Assembly (NCBI GenBank): GCA_946404865.1 | Contig: CAMJFC010000006.1 | Span: forward strand, 1 to 64,000 | DNA from: an uncultured Prevotellaceae bacterium | Lineage (GTDB): Bacteria > Bacteroidota > Bacteroidia > Bacteroidales > Bacteroidaceae | Length of the DNA stretch: 64,000 nucleotides | Direction of reading: 5' to 3' | Shown here: positions 1 through 8,537 of the stretch, piece by piece | How the letters are laid out: each line of letters opens with the position of its first letter | Numbering within the stretch: position 1 is the stretch's first letter | The notes under the pieces: generated by a model | What the model was told of the DNA's origin: nothing | What the model saw: the letters and a program-made list of their open reading frames with translations, nothing else | Database searches by the model: none | Translations under genes and position numbers: made by a program

Positions 1-5
1 TTTCC

Positions 6-34
6 ATACCCGCAAATTTTCATGGGTATTTTTT
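6..34 (+). terminator. Possible terminator of a gene upstream of the window
   Basis: A 6-bp stem (ATACCC at 6-11 with GGGTAT at 23-28) is followed by six T residues. It would end a plus-strand gene lying before the window. The stem is short and the loop long, so this is tentative. I see no convincing gene from here to 246. Confidence 0.35.
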
Positions 35-247
35 CAAGAAAAGATGAAAGTTTTCGAGTTTCTTGACACACATCAAGTTTCGGTTGTTCTTCATTGCATG
101 GGAGTGAAGGAGTGAAGACAGACTTTTAGTTGTCCCAACAAGTAAAGCATAGATGAGCGCACAGAATTGTCGGCATTGGCATTGTTCGAATACACATTAT
201 TAATATATTCTTTCCATAGTGAGTACCCAAAGAGAGCGTGAAGGGCC

Positions 248-286
248 AAAAAAACAAAGGGGGACAGAAAAACCGTCCCCCTTTGG
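248..286 (-). terminator. Rho-independent terminator of the PBP1A gene
   Basis: A perfect 11-bp stem (255-265 with 275-285) lies just beyond the stop codon of the minus-strand penicillin-binding protein gene. On the minus strand it is followed by seven T residues. Confidence 0.8.
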
Positions 287-296
287 TGTAGGAATG

Positions 297-2603
297 TTAT
301 TCGTATACATCACCGATGTCATCTTGGGGTGATATGATATCTTCATCACACGGGTCAAAGCCTTTCGGGACATCGAATTTGGCACTTTGGCTGTAATTCA
401 AGCTGGCATCCGAATAGACTTTGCGCATGAAACGTCCCCAGATAGGCAGAGCGGCCGCAGCGCCCTGACCGATACCCGTGGAAACAAAGTGGATGTCACG
501 GTCTTCACCTCCGACCCAAACGCCGTTGACGAGTTCCGGCGTGACCCCCATGAACCACGCATCCGCGTTGGAGTTGGTTGTACCCGTCTTTCCACCCATC
601 TCAGCAGAGATGCCAAAGCCTCTGACCCGTCGTCCTGTACCTCTATCGACCACACCCTTCAAGAGGGTCAGCATCTTGTAAGAGCTCTCCTCGCTGATGA
701 CCTCGTTATGGCGCGGTTGGAAATTGGCCAACACGTGTCCGTCGCTGTCCTCGATACGCGTCACCATGAGAGGAGCCGAACGAATACCTTTATTCGCGAA
801 GGTCGAATAGCCGCTGACCATCTCTCCGATGGTCACCTCGCACGGTCCGAGGCACAGAGCCATATTAGGCTGGATGTTGGGGTTATTCAGACCGTATTTA
901 TGGAGCAAGTCAACCAGCGACTGCGGTGTGAACTTCTCGATGAGATGGGCCGAGCACCAGTTGCTGGAATGTGCCAATCCCTGTTTGAGCGTCACGATGG
1001 CACCATTTCCGAGTCCGCCACCGCCTTTAGGCATCCAGTTGCCATATTTTTTCATCCTGTTAGGGATTTTATCACATGGGTTGTATCCGTTCTGTATGGC
1101 CAGCGAATAGAGGTATGGTTTCATGGTCGAGCCCACTTGTCGTCGTCCGACCATCGCCATATCATACTGGAAATACTCGTAATTAGGTCCTCCGACATAA
1201 GCTTTCACCGCACCTGTTTTGGGGTCGATGCTGACGAGTCCGGCTCTGAGGAACTGCTTGTAATATTTGATGGAGTCCATCGGGCTCATCACCTTCTCCA
1301 CATCACCCTTATAGGAGAACACGGTCATTTTCACGGGCGTATTGAACGACTCTCTGATTTGCTCTTCAGTAGCCCCGGCCGCCTTCAGCACTTGGTAACG
1401 CTGACTTTGTCTGATGGCCCTGTTCATCACCCTTTCATAGTCTTCTTTAGACATTCTGGTGGAGAACGGTCCGCGTGGATTGCCCCTGGTCTGCGCGTCA
1501 AAGATAGGTTGCAAGGTCTGCGAGAGGTGTTCTTTGACAGCCTCTTCCGCGTATCTCTGCATGCGAGAATCGATGGTTGTGAAGATACGCAGTCCATCCG
1601 TATTCAGGTTATATGGATGTCCGTTTCGTTTCAAGTTTTTATTGCACCATCCGTAGAGCGGGTCTTCCTCCCACGCTATGGAATCGAGATGGTACTGCAC
1701 CTTTTTCCAGTCAGGATAGTTTTTCCTGTCTGGTTTTTCGGCCATCATATACTGTCGGATATAATCTCTGAAATAAGGGGCGATACCCACTTGTGTCACC
1801 GTTTTGACAGATGGGTCAGGCCGTTTCACATTCAGCGGTTCATTTTTATACCGTTCCAGCTCCGCCGCAGAGATATATCCCATTTTATTCATCTGCGTAA
1901 GAACAACGTTTCTCCGTTCCTTGCATCTGTCTTGGAATTTGAAGGGATTGTAGTAAGCGGGGTTTTTACACAAACCGACGAGCGTAGCCGACTCAGTGAT
2001 GGAAAGCGATTTGGGCTCCTTATTAAAATAGGTGTTAGCCGCTGTTTTTATACCCACGGCATTGTTGAGGAAATCGAAGTAATTGAGATACATCGTGATG
2101 ATTTCCTCTTTCGTATAATACTTCTCGAGTTTTACAGCGATGACCCACTCGATGGGTTTCTGCAGCACCCTCTCCATGGTAGAGTGTGCGCGTTCGGAAT
2201 ACAGCTGTTTCGCCAGCTGCTGCGTGATGGTCGAACCGCCGCCAGCACTCTCATTACCCATGACACCCCGTTTGAGAATCGCTCTGGACAACGCGATAAA
2301 ATCGACGCCAGAGTGTTCATAGAATCTCTCGTCCTCAGTAGCTATAAGGGCATGAATCAGGTGTGTTGAAATGTTATTGTAGCTGACCGGCATACCTTTC
2401 TCTCTGATTGTCGCGAAAGTGCCCATGAGCTTTCCGTCAGCTGAATAGACCAATGAAGGGTATCTGCTAATAGGATTTTGCAATGATTCGATGTCGGGCA
2501 TGTATCCGATCCATCCGTTCCAAATAGCCGCGAATCCGAGTCCGGCTAACAAGACGGAGGAACCGAGCAGCCACCACAATATTCGTATAAAAATGCGTCT
2601 CAT
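297..2603 (-). CDS. mrcA: Class A penicillin-binding protein (PBP1A-type transglycosylase/transpeptidase)
   Basis: This bifunctional peptidoglycan synthase polymerises lipid II glycan strands and cross-links the stem peptides on the periplasmic face of the inner membrane. Residues 9-29 form the single N-terminal membrane anchor. The GT51 domain follows, with catalytic Glu90 in the motif EDERFYEHSGVD and GGSTITQQLAKQLY near residue 121. The transpeptidase domain has the nucleophile motif STMKP near 492, an SSN motif, and KTGTT near 673. At 768 aa it has the normal length of the family. The start is ATG right before the membrane segment. It is a single gene, divergent from pyrB, with its own promoter and terminator. 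The family is certain; the symbol follows the enterobacterial name. Confidence 0.93.
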   Translation of the reverse strand: MRRIFIRILWWLLGSSVLLAGLGFAAIWNGWIGYMPDIESLQNPISRYPSLVYSADGKLMGTFATIREKGMPVSYNNISTHLIHALIATEDERFYEHSGVDFIALSRAILKRGVMGNESAGGGSTITQQLAKQLYSERAHSTMERVLQKPIEWVIAVKLEKYYTKEEIITMYLNYFDFLNNAVGIKTAANTYFNKEPKSLSITESATLVGLCKNPAYYNPFKFQDRCKERRNVVLTQMNKMGYISAAELERYKNEPLNVKRPDPSVKTVTQVGIAPYFRDYIRQYMMAEKPDRKNYPDWKKVQYHLDSIAWEEDPLYGWCNKNLKRNGHPYNLNTDGLRIFTTIDSRMQRYAEEAVKEHLSQTLQPIFDAQTRGNPRGPFSTRMSKEDYERVMNRAIRQSQRYQVLKAAGATEEQIRESFNTPVKMTVFSYKGDVEKVMSPMDSIKYYKQFLRAGLVSIDPKTGAVKAYVGGPNYEYFQYDMAMVGRRQVGSTMKPYLYSLAIQNGYNPCDKIPNRMKKYGNWMPKGGGGLGNGAIVTLKQGLAHSSNWCSAHLIEKFTPQSLVDLLHKYGLNNPNIQPNMALCLGPCEVTIGEMVSGYSTFANKGIRSAPLMVTRIEDSDGHVLANFQPRHNEVISEESSYKMLTLLKGVVDRGTGRRVRGFGISAEMGGKTGTTNSNADAWFMGVTPELVNGVWVGGEDRDIHFVSTGIGQGAAAALPIWGRFMRKVYSDASLNYSQSAKFDVPKGFDPCDEDIISPQDDIGDVYE

Positions 2604-2639
2604 ACGTTATGAAAGTGTCACGAATTACTAAATTTGGTG

Positions 2640-2647
2640 CAAAGTTA
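2640..2647 (-). promoter_or_regulatory. -7 promoter element of the PBP1A gene
   Basis: The minus strand reads TAACTTTG, an exact match to the Bacteroidetes TAnnTTTG -7 element, 37 bases before the PBP1A start codon. A TTTG lies about 22 bases upstream as a possible -33 element. Confidence 0.5.
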
Positions 2648-2726
2648 CAACAATTCTTGGTATTTTTGCCAAATAAATTAAAAATATTGCGTAACTTCGC
2701 ACGCGATTTTCAACCATCCAACCTTT

Positions 2727-3683
2727 ATGATTAAGAAAAAGCACGATTTTGTCACTTTTGCCGACATGTCACGTGAGAAGATTCTCTATATGATAGAGAT
2801 GGCTCAAGAGTTTGAGCGTCATCCCAACCGTGAGTTGTTGAAAGGCAAGGTTGTAGCGACCTTATTTTACGAGCCCTCTACGCGTACGCGTCTGAGTTTT
2901 GAGACTGCCGCCAACCGTTTAGGCGCCCGTGTGATCGGTTTCAGTGATGCGAAAGCATCGAGTGTATCAAAGGGCGAGACGCTCAAAGACACCATCCTTA
3001 TGGTATCTAATTATGCGGATGTCATCGCCATGCGCCATTACATTGAAGGCGCCGCTCAGTATGCGAGCGAGATAGCCCCTATCCCGATTATCAACGCCGG
3101 CGACGGAGCCCACCAGCACCCGTCGCAGTGCATGCTCGACCTTTATACGATTTACCAAACCCAGGGAACCCTTGAGAATCTGAACATCTATTTGGTAGGC
3201 GATTTGAAGTACGGTCGCACTGTTCACTCTTTGGTGATGGCGATGCGTCATTTTAACCCCACCTTCCATTTTATCGCCCCCAAGGAATTGGCCATGCCCA
3301 ATGAATATAAGCTCTACTGCAAGGAGCAGGGCATCAAATATCAAGAGCACACGAGTTTTACAGAGAAAGTGATTGCTGATGCTGACATTATTTATATGAC
3401 CCGTGTTCAGAAAGAGCGTTTTTCGGATTTGATGGAATATGAGCGTGTGAAGAACGTCTATATCTTACGCCGCGACATGCTTAAAAACACGAAGGATAAC
3501 ATGAAGATACTTCATCCCCTACCCCGTGTGAATGAGATCGCCTACGATGTAGATGAAGACCCTCACGCCTATTATATTCAGCAAGCCCAGAACGGTTTAT
3601 ACGCCCGCGAGGCCATCATCTGCGATGTGCTGGGCATCACCTTGGAAGATATTAAAAACGACACAACCATCATCGAGTCATGA
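2727..3683 (+). CDS. pyrB: Aspartate carbamoyltransferase, catalytic subunit
   Basis: It condenses carbamoyl phosphate and aspartate to N-carbamoylaspartate, the committed step of pyrimidine synthesis, in the cytoplasm. The carbamoyl-phosphate loop STRTRLSFE sits near residue 52. The HQHPSQ motif near 130 and the HPLPRV motif near 262 are both present. The length of 318 aa is typical. It overlaps pyrI by the four bases ATGA, so the two subunits are probably translationally coupled and assembled into a regulated holoenzyme. The -7 region upstream (TAACTTCG near 2693) is only a near match to consensus. Confidence 0.96.
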   Translation: MIKKKHDFVTFADMSREKILYMIEMAQEFERHPNRELLKGKVVATLFYEPSTRTRLSFETAANRLGARVIGFSDAKASSVSKGETLKDTILMVSNYADVIAMRHYIEGAAQYASEIAPIPIINAGDGAHQHPSQCMLDLYTIYQTQGTLENLNIYLVGDLKYGRTVHSLVMAMRHFNPTFHFIAPKELAMPNEYKLYCKEQGIKYQEHTSFTEKVIADADIIYMTRVQKERFSDLMEYERVKNVYILRRDMLKNTKDNMKILHPLPRVNEIAYDVDEDPHAYYIQQAQNGLYAREAIICDVLGITLEDIKNDTTIIES

Positions 3684-4135
3684 ACAAGAAAGAGAGATTA
3701 GTAGCCGCCATCGAAAGCGGCACTGTCATCGACCATATTCCAGCCAACCGTACGTTTCACGTGGTCAACCTATTGGGTCTTTTAGATGAGAAGAACCCCG
3801 TGACCATCGGTTACAACTATCCATCGTTGAAAGTCGGCCAGAAAGGAATCATTAAAGTCAGTGACAAGTTTTTCACCGACGATGAGATATCCCGTTTGTC
3901 TGTCGTAGCCCCGAACGTCGTTTTGAACATCATCCGCGACTATGAAGTGGTGGAGAAGAAGACCGTTGAGACCCCTGACGAGCTTCGCGGTATCATCAAA
4001 TGTAATAATCCGAAGTGCATCACCAACAACGAGCCGATGGAAACCGTTTTTACGGTGGAAGACAAGGTACGCGGCATCGTCAAGTGCCACTATTGCGACA
4101 AAGAGCAGGAAATGGGCAAGGTGGAGCTGGTTTGA
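3680..4135 (+). CDS. pyrI: Aspartate carbamoyltransferase, regulatory subunit
   Basis: This is the allosteric nucleotide-binding subunit that pairs with PyrB. The N-terminal domain starts with the usual [18 protein letters not shown] segment. The C-terminal zinc domain has four cysteines as two pairs, C-x4-C (CNNPKC) and C-x2-C (CHYC), which bind the structural zinc at the contact with the catalytic chain. It is 151 aa, normal for the family. Its ATG overlaps the pyrB stop codon. Confidence 0.96.
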   Translation: MNKKERLVAAIESGTVIDHIPANRTFHVVNLLGLLDEKNPVTIGYNYPSLKVGQKGIIKVSDKFFTDDEISRLSVVAPNVVLNIIRDYEVVEKKTVETPDELRGIIKCNNPKCITNNEPMETVFTVEDKVRGIVKCHYCDKEQEMGKVELV

Positions 4136-4251
4136 ACTTTGAACATTGAACTTTATGATTACTCATGTGATGATGAAGGGACATGTTTTGCTCATTTTTA
4201 CTTTAACGGAATTAAGTAACAGATTGTAAATAAAATTATTACGCTATAATT

Positions 4252-5532
4252 ATGAAAAGAGACCAAGAGATTTTTGAACTGATTGAGCAAGAGCATCAAC
4301 GCCAGTTGAAAGGCATGGAGTTGATTGCCTCTGAGAATTTTGTGAGCGACCAAGTGATGGAAGCCATGGGTTCGTACCTGACCAACAAATATGCCGAAGG
4401 TTATCCTGGCAAGCGTTATTATGGTGGTTGCGGCGTAGTGGACCAGGTAGAGACGTTAGCCATCGAGCGCGTGAAGAAACTGTTCGATGCCGAGTATGCC
4501 AATGTTCAGCCCCACTCCGGCGCCCAGGCCAATGCTGCTGTCCTGTTGGCCGTGCTTCAGCCGGGCGACACCTTCATGGGTCTGAATCTGGCCCATGGCG
4601 GTCACCTTTCGCATGGTTCATTGGTGAACACGTCAGGTATCCTTTACAAGCCCGTGGGTTATAACTTGAGCAAAGAGACTGGTCGTGTGGATTACGACGA
4701 GATGGAACAGTTGGCCTTAGAGCACAAGCCCAAACTGATTATCGGTGGTGGCAGCGCTTACAGTCGCGAGTGGGACTACAAGCGCATGCGTGAGATTGCC
4801 GACAAGGTAGGAGCCCTGTTGATGATTGACATGGCCCACCCCGCCGGTCTGATTGCCGCCGGTTTGCTTGACAACCCCGTGAAACACGCTCACATCGTCA
4901 CCTCCACCACCCACAAGACCCTTCGCGGTCCTCGTGGCGGCATCATCCTGATGGGCAAAGACTTTGAGAACCCTTGGGGTCTGAAGACACCAAAGGGCGC
5001 CGTGAAAATGATGAGTCAGCTGTTGAACTCCGCTGTTTTCCCCGGACAGCAGGGCGGTCCGTTGGAGCACGTCATCGCCGCCAAGGCCGTTGCTTTCGGT
5101 GAGGCATTGCAACCCGAGTTCAAGGAGTGGGCCAAGCAGGTTCAAAAGAACGCCAAGGTATTAGCCGAGGAATTGGTGAAACGCGGTTTCACCATCGTGA
5201 GCGGCGGTACCGACAACCACTCCATGTTGGTTGACTTGCGCGACAAATATCCCGAGTTGACAGGTAAGGTAGCCGAGAACGCCTTGGTAGCCGCCGACAT
5301 CACGGTCAACAAGAACATGGTTCCGTTCGACAGCCGCAGCGCCTTCCAGACCAGCGGTATCCGTTTAGGTACTCCTGCCATCACCACCCGTGGTGCGAAG
5401 GAAGACCTGATGGTGCTCATCGCCGAACTGATAGAGGAAGTGCTCAATGATCCCGAGAACGAGGAAGTGATTGCCTCTGTTCGTCAGCGTGTGAACGAGA
5501 CGATGAAGAAGTATCCGCTGTTTGCCTATTAA
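4252..5532 (+). CDS. glyA: Serine hydroxymethyltransferase
   Basis: This PLP enzyme interconverts serine plus tetrahydrofolate with glycine plus 5,10-methylene-tetrahydrofolate, the main source of one-carbon units. The PLP lysine lies in [12 protein letters not shown] near residue 226. The N-terminal MELIASENF and the glycine-rich GKRYYGGCG region are intact. The length of 426 aa matches the family. It follows pyrI after a 116-base gap with no clear hairpin, so it may be read with pyrBI or from its own promoter. A strong palindromic terminator follows. Confidence 0.96.
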   Translation: MKRDQEIFELIEQEHQRQLKGMELIASENFVSDQVMEAMGSYLTNKYAEGYPGKRYYGGCGVVDQVETLAIERVKKLFDAEYANVQPHSGAQANAAVLLAVLQPGDTFMGLNLAHGGHLSHGSLVNTSGILYKPVGYNLSKETGRVDYDEMEQLALEHKPKLIIGGGSAYSREWDYKRMREIADKVGALLMIDMAHPAGLIAAGLLDNPVKHAHIVTSTTHKTLRGPRGGIILMGKDFENPWGLKTPKGAVKMMSQLLNSAVFPGQQGGPLEHVIAAKAVAFGEALQPEFKEWAKQVQKNAKVLAEELVKRGFTIVSGGTDNHSMLVDLRDKYPELTGKVAENALVAADITVNKNMVPFDSRSAFQTSGIRLGTPAITTRGAKEDLMVLIAELIEEVLNDPENEEVIASVRQRVNETMKKYPLFAY

Positions 5533-5551
5533 GAATCATATTCACTGATAT

Positions 5552-5590
5552 AAAAAAAGAGTTAAGACGCGCGTCTTAACTCTTTTTTTA
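5552..5590. terminator. Bidirectional terminator between convergent glyA and the phosphohexomutase gene
   Basis: A perfect palindrome of AAAAAAAGAGTTAAGACGC followed by its exact reverse complement lies between two converging genes. It gives a strong stem with a T tract on either strand. Confidence 0.85.
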
Positions 5591-5593
5591 TAG

Positions 5594-5637
5594 GAACGGG
5601 CTAACGCCCTTGTGGACACGTCTGAATACGTGTCGCT
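5594..5637. repeat. Two small hairpins downstream of the bidirectional terminator
   Basis: Beside the terminator lie GGGC-taac-GCCC (about 5600-5611) and GACACG-(8)-CGTGTC (about 5617-5636). They look like short palindromic intergenic repeats. No function is visible; they could protect the 3' end of the phosphohexomutase mRNA. Confidence 0.4.
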
Positions 5638-5643
5638 TGTTTC

Positions 5644-7392
5644 TTACAGATTGAGGCTCTTCTTGATGGCTTCGATCTTCTCAGAAGCGGCAGCCATACA
5701 ACGCTCGTAGCATCCTGCGCACTTGAATGAAGGATCTTTGACCTCGGTGTAGAACTTAATCTTCGGTTCGGTGCCAGAAGGACGAACGCTCACCTTTGTA
5801 CCATCTTCGCAGAACCACTGCAGCACATTGCTGGTGTCGGGCATATCGAGTTTGGTCACATTGCCCTGGGCATCGCGTGCCTCGAGCGTCTTGTAATCTT
5901 TCCAGAGACAAATCTTCGATCCACCGAGTTCCGTCGGCGGGTTCTCACGGAAATTGGTCATCATCTGCTTGATTTCATCAGCACCCGTCTTACCCGGACG
6001 TACCACGTTGATGGTCGTCTCGCGCGAGAAGCCGTACGTTGCATAGATGTTCATGAGCAGGTCGTAGAGCGTCATGTTGTTATCCTTCGCCCATGCAGCG
6101 ATTTCGCAGATGAGGCAGATAGATGCTGGTGAATCCTTGTCACGCACCTTGTCGAATGGCAGGAATCCGAAGCTCTCTTCACCGCCGCCGATATATTTCT
6201 GTTTGCCTTCGCTGATGCGGATTTCATTGGCAATCCATTTGAAGCCTGTGTAGCAGTCGCGCAGTTCCACACCGTTTTTCTTAGCAATCTCAGCGATGAC
6301 CTCCGTGGTCACAATCGTCTTGACGAGGAACTCATTACCCTTGAGTTGGCCGAGTTTCTTCTTGTTTTCGATGATATACCAGCAGAACATCATGCACGTC
6401 TGGTTACCATTGAGGATTTCCCATTCGCCTTTGGCGTTTCGGCATACGATAGCGAGTCGATCTGCATCGGGGTCGCTTGCGATGACGAGGTCGGCATTCA
6501 GACGCGTACCGAGTTTCATACCCAGCGTCATGGCCTCAGCATTCTCCGGGTTGGGGCTGACCACCGTGGGGAAGTTGCCGTCGATGACCATCTGTTCGGG
6601 CACCACATGGATGTTCTGGAATCCCCATGAACGGAGAGCCTCAGGAATAATGACACGTCCCGTGCCGTGCATGGGCGAATAGACGATGTTAAGGTCTTTG
6701 TGGCGGAGGATGACATCCTGGTCCACCATGGCCTCTTTCACAGCCTGGAGGTAATCCCAGTCCATCTCACCACCGATGATTTCGATGAGTTCTTTGTTTC
6801 CCTCGAACTTCACATCTTCAATCTTCACTTTGTTCACCTCGTCGATGATACCCTTGTCGTGCGGAGCAAGCACCTGTGCACCATCATCCCAGTAAGCCTT
6901 GTATCCGTTGTACTCTTTGGGGTTGTGCGAAGCGGTGACATTGACACCAGCCTGAGCACCGAGTTGGCGGATAGCGAATGAGATTTCAGGAGTAGGACGG
7001 AGGCTCTCGAAGAGATACACCTTAATGCCGTTAGCAGAGAAGATGTCAGCCACACTTTCGGCAAACATACGTCCGTTGTTTCGGCAGTCGTGTCCGACGA
7101 CGACAGCGAGGTCAGTACGTCCCGGGAATGCTTTGAGGATATAGTTTGCAAATCCTTGTGTCGCCATGCCCACGATGTATTTGTTCATGCGGTTGGTTCC
7201 TGCACCCATGATGCCACGGAGACCACCAGTACCAAATTCGAGGTTCTGATAGAAAGCGTCGATAAGATCTGTCTTGTCGGGATTGTCGAGCATCGCTTGT
7301 ACTTCCTTGCGTGTCTCCTCGTCAAAGGCCGGAGTAAGCCATTGCTTCGCCAGTGCCTCGCACTGAGCAATCAGCTGAGTATTGTTTTCCAT
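5644..7392 (-). CDS. Phospho-sugar mutase (phosphoglucomutase/phosphomannomutase family)
   Basis: It moves a phosphate between C1 and C6 of a hexose (glucose or mannose) in the cytoplasm, feeding glycogen, nucleotide-sugar and cell-wall routes. The alpha-D-phosphohexomutase domains are in order. The catalytic serine is in TASHNPKEYNGYK near residue 146, the metal loop DPDADR near 303, the sugar loop GGGEESFG near 400, and the phosphate-binding SGTEPK near the C terminus. I chose ATG at 7392 (MENNTQL, 582 aa): the longer frame from 7437 adds 15 residues unlike the family and would overlap the -7 element. Whether glucose, mannose or both is the substrate cannot be read from the sequence. The mannose 1-phosphate made by the mannan locus could be handled here. 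Confidence 0.9.
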   Translation of the reverse strand: MENNTQLIAQCEALAKQWLTPAFDEETRKEVQAMLDNPDKTDLIDAFYQNLEFGTGGLRGIMGAGTNRMNKYIVGMATQGFANYILKAFPGRTDLAVVVGHDCRNNGRMFAESVADIFSANGIKVYLFESLRPTPEISFAIRQLGAQAGVNVTASHNPKEYNGYKAYWDDGAQVLAPHDKGIIDEVNKVKIEDVKFEGNKELIEIIGGEMDWDYLQAVKEAMVDQDVILRHKDLNIVYSPMHGTGRVIIPEALRSWGFQNIHVVPEQMVIDGNFPTVVSPNPENAEAMTLGMKLGTRLNADLVIASDPDADRLAIVCRNAKGEWEILNGNQTCMMFCWYIIENKKKLGQLKGNEFLVKTIVTTEVIAEIAKKNGVELRDCYTGFKWIANEIRISEGKQKYIGGGEESFGFLPFDKVRDKDSPASICLICEIAAWAKDNNMTLYDLLMNIYATYGFSRETTINVVRPGKTGADEIKQMMTNFRENPPTELGGSKICLWKDYKTLEARDAQGNVTKLDMPDTSNVLQWFCEDGTKVSVRPSGTEPKIKFYTEVKDPSFKCAGCYERCMAAASEKIEAIKKSLNL

Positions 7393-7434
7393 ATAAATAC
7401 TTGTGTTTTTAATGATTTGATAGATAGTTTGCCA

Positions 7435-7442
7435 CAAAGATA
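7435..7442 (-). promoter_or_regulatory. -7 promoter element of the phosphohexomutase gene
   Basis: The minus strand reads TATCTTTG, matching TAnnTTTG, 42 bases before the chosen start codon. This supports the shorter start at 7392. Confidence 0.5.
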
Positions 7443-7505
7443 GTGTTTTTGCGTGAAAAACAAAAACATCGGGGAATTTATTTTTTATTTTTCACTAAAA
7501 AAGCG

Positions 7506-7513
7506 TAACTTTG
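7506..7513 (+). promoter_or_regulatory. -7 promoter element of the DUF4491-rlmH operon
   Basis: TAACTTTG followed by GC matches the Bacteroidetes -7 element and lies 60 bases before the DUF4491 start codon. Confidence 0.5.
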
Positions 7514-7573
7514 CACAGAAATTAAGTTGAATCAACTGTATCAAAAGCCGTTTATTGGCAAAACGAGACATTC

Positions 7574-7990
7574 ATGGAATTACATTTTACAGGCGTGATT
7601 ATCGCCGTATCAACCTTCTTTATTATTGGTCTTTGCCATCCTTTAGTCATCAAAATGGAGTACTATACCGGTACGAAATATTGGTGGACTTTTTTGTTAA
7701 TCGGTCTTGCTTGCCTGGGTTGTGCTTTTTTTGTGGGCGATGTGGTCTGGTCATCGTTATTAGGTGTGACGGGGGCTTCCTTCTTATGGGGCATCGGTGA
7801 ATTGTTCGCACAAAAGAAACGCGTACAGAAGGGCTGGTTTCCGATGAATCCCAAGCGCAAGGACGAGTATGAGCCTATAGACCCCGATGAAACCCTCTGC
7901 CCTGTGCATCACGGCAAGAGTATCTATGCCCTCAACCGTGAACAGAACTCCCCGTCGTCGTCACAGTCAAAGGAGCAGGCAGAGTCATGA
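7574..7990 (+). CDS. DUF4491 family membrane protein
   Basis: A 138-aa protein of unknown function. The N-terminal 80 residues contain three hydrophobic segments (about 5-25, 33-55 and 57-78) with short loops, as in the Bacteroidales DUF4491 family. A charged cytoplasmic tail contains CPVHHGKS near residue 108. Its stop overlaps the start of rlmH by four bases (ATGA), so the two are probably co-translated. No catalytic motif can be recognised. Confidence 0.8.
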   Translation: MELHFTGVIIAVSTFFIIGLCHPLVIKMEYYTGTKYWWTFLLIGLACLGCAFFVGDVVWSSLLGVTGASFLWGIGELFAQKKRVQKGWFPMNPKRKDEYEPIDPDETLCPVHHGKSIYALNREQNSPSSSQSKEQAES

Positions 7991-8457
7991 AAATAGAATT
8001 ATTGGTGGTAGGCAAGACCACGAACAAGCACATTCAAGCCTGTATCGCGGATTATACGGAACGTATCAACCATTACGTTCCGTTTTCAATGACAGTGATA
8101 CCCGAACTGAAGAACACAAAGAGTCTAAGCGAAGAGCAGCAAAAAATGCGTGAAGGCGAGCTGTTATTGCGTCAGTTACAACCATCCGATACCGTGGTCT
8201 TATTGGATGAACACGGGATAGAGCGCAGGAGTGTTGATTTTGCCTCGTGGCTGTCGAAGAAACAGCAGACCGCCCGCAAACTTGTCTTCGTCATCGGCGG
8301 TCCCTACGGTTTTTCAGAAGCCGTCTATCAGCGGGCACAAGAAAAGATATCCCTTTCACAAATGACCTTCTCCCACCAGATGGTACGGCTTATTTTCGCC
8401 GAACAGTTATACCGTGCCTGCACCATCATCAAGGGAGAACCTTATCATCATGAATAA
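7987..8457 (+). CDS. rlmH: 23S rRNA (pseudouridine-1915 N3) methyltransferase RlmH
   Basis: A SPOUT-class enzyme that methylates pseudouridine 1915 in helix 69 of 23S rRNA with S-adenosylmethionine. The C-terminal knot has the signature GGPYGF near residue 102, then LSQMTFSHQMVRLIFAEQLYRA and the terminal GEPYHHE. At 156 aa it is normal in size. It is the second gene of a two-gene unit with the DUF4491 protein. Confidence 0.95.
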   Translation: MKIELLVVGKTTNKHIQACIADYTERINHYVPFSMTVIPELKNTKSLSEEQQKMREGELLLRQLQPSDTVVLLDEHGIERRSVDFASWLSKKQQTARKLVFVIGGPYGFSEAVYQRAQEKISLSQMTFSHQMVRLIFAEQLYRACTIIKGEPYHHE

Positions 8458-8463
8458 AAAGAT

Positions 8464-8502
8464 AAGGAGTTAAGCCATTACGTTTCTTTGGCTTAACTCC
8501 TC
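8464..8502 (-). terminator. Hairpin between rlmH and the giant-protein operon
   Basis: A perfect 13-bp stem (8465-8477 with 8489-8501). On the minus strand it is followed by a T-rich run, so it most likely ends the giant-protein operon. It may also serve rlmH from the other side. Confidence 0.65.
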
Positions 8503-8537
8503 AACATTTCAACTACTTACTACTATCGAAAGAAGAG

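Noticed and set aside
100..246. Minus-strand reading downstream of the PBP1A terminator (YINNVYSNNANAD...)
   Set aside because: It has no start, crosses the terminator hairpin upstream, and matches no family I recognise. A gene remnant is possible but unsupported.
387..2369. Long plus-strand reading frame opposite the PBP1A gene (660 aa)
   Set aside because: The minus strand has a full PBP1A with all motifs. The plus frame has no family motif and is an antisense shadow.
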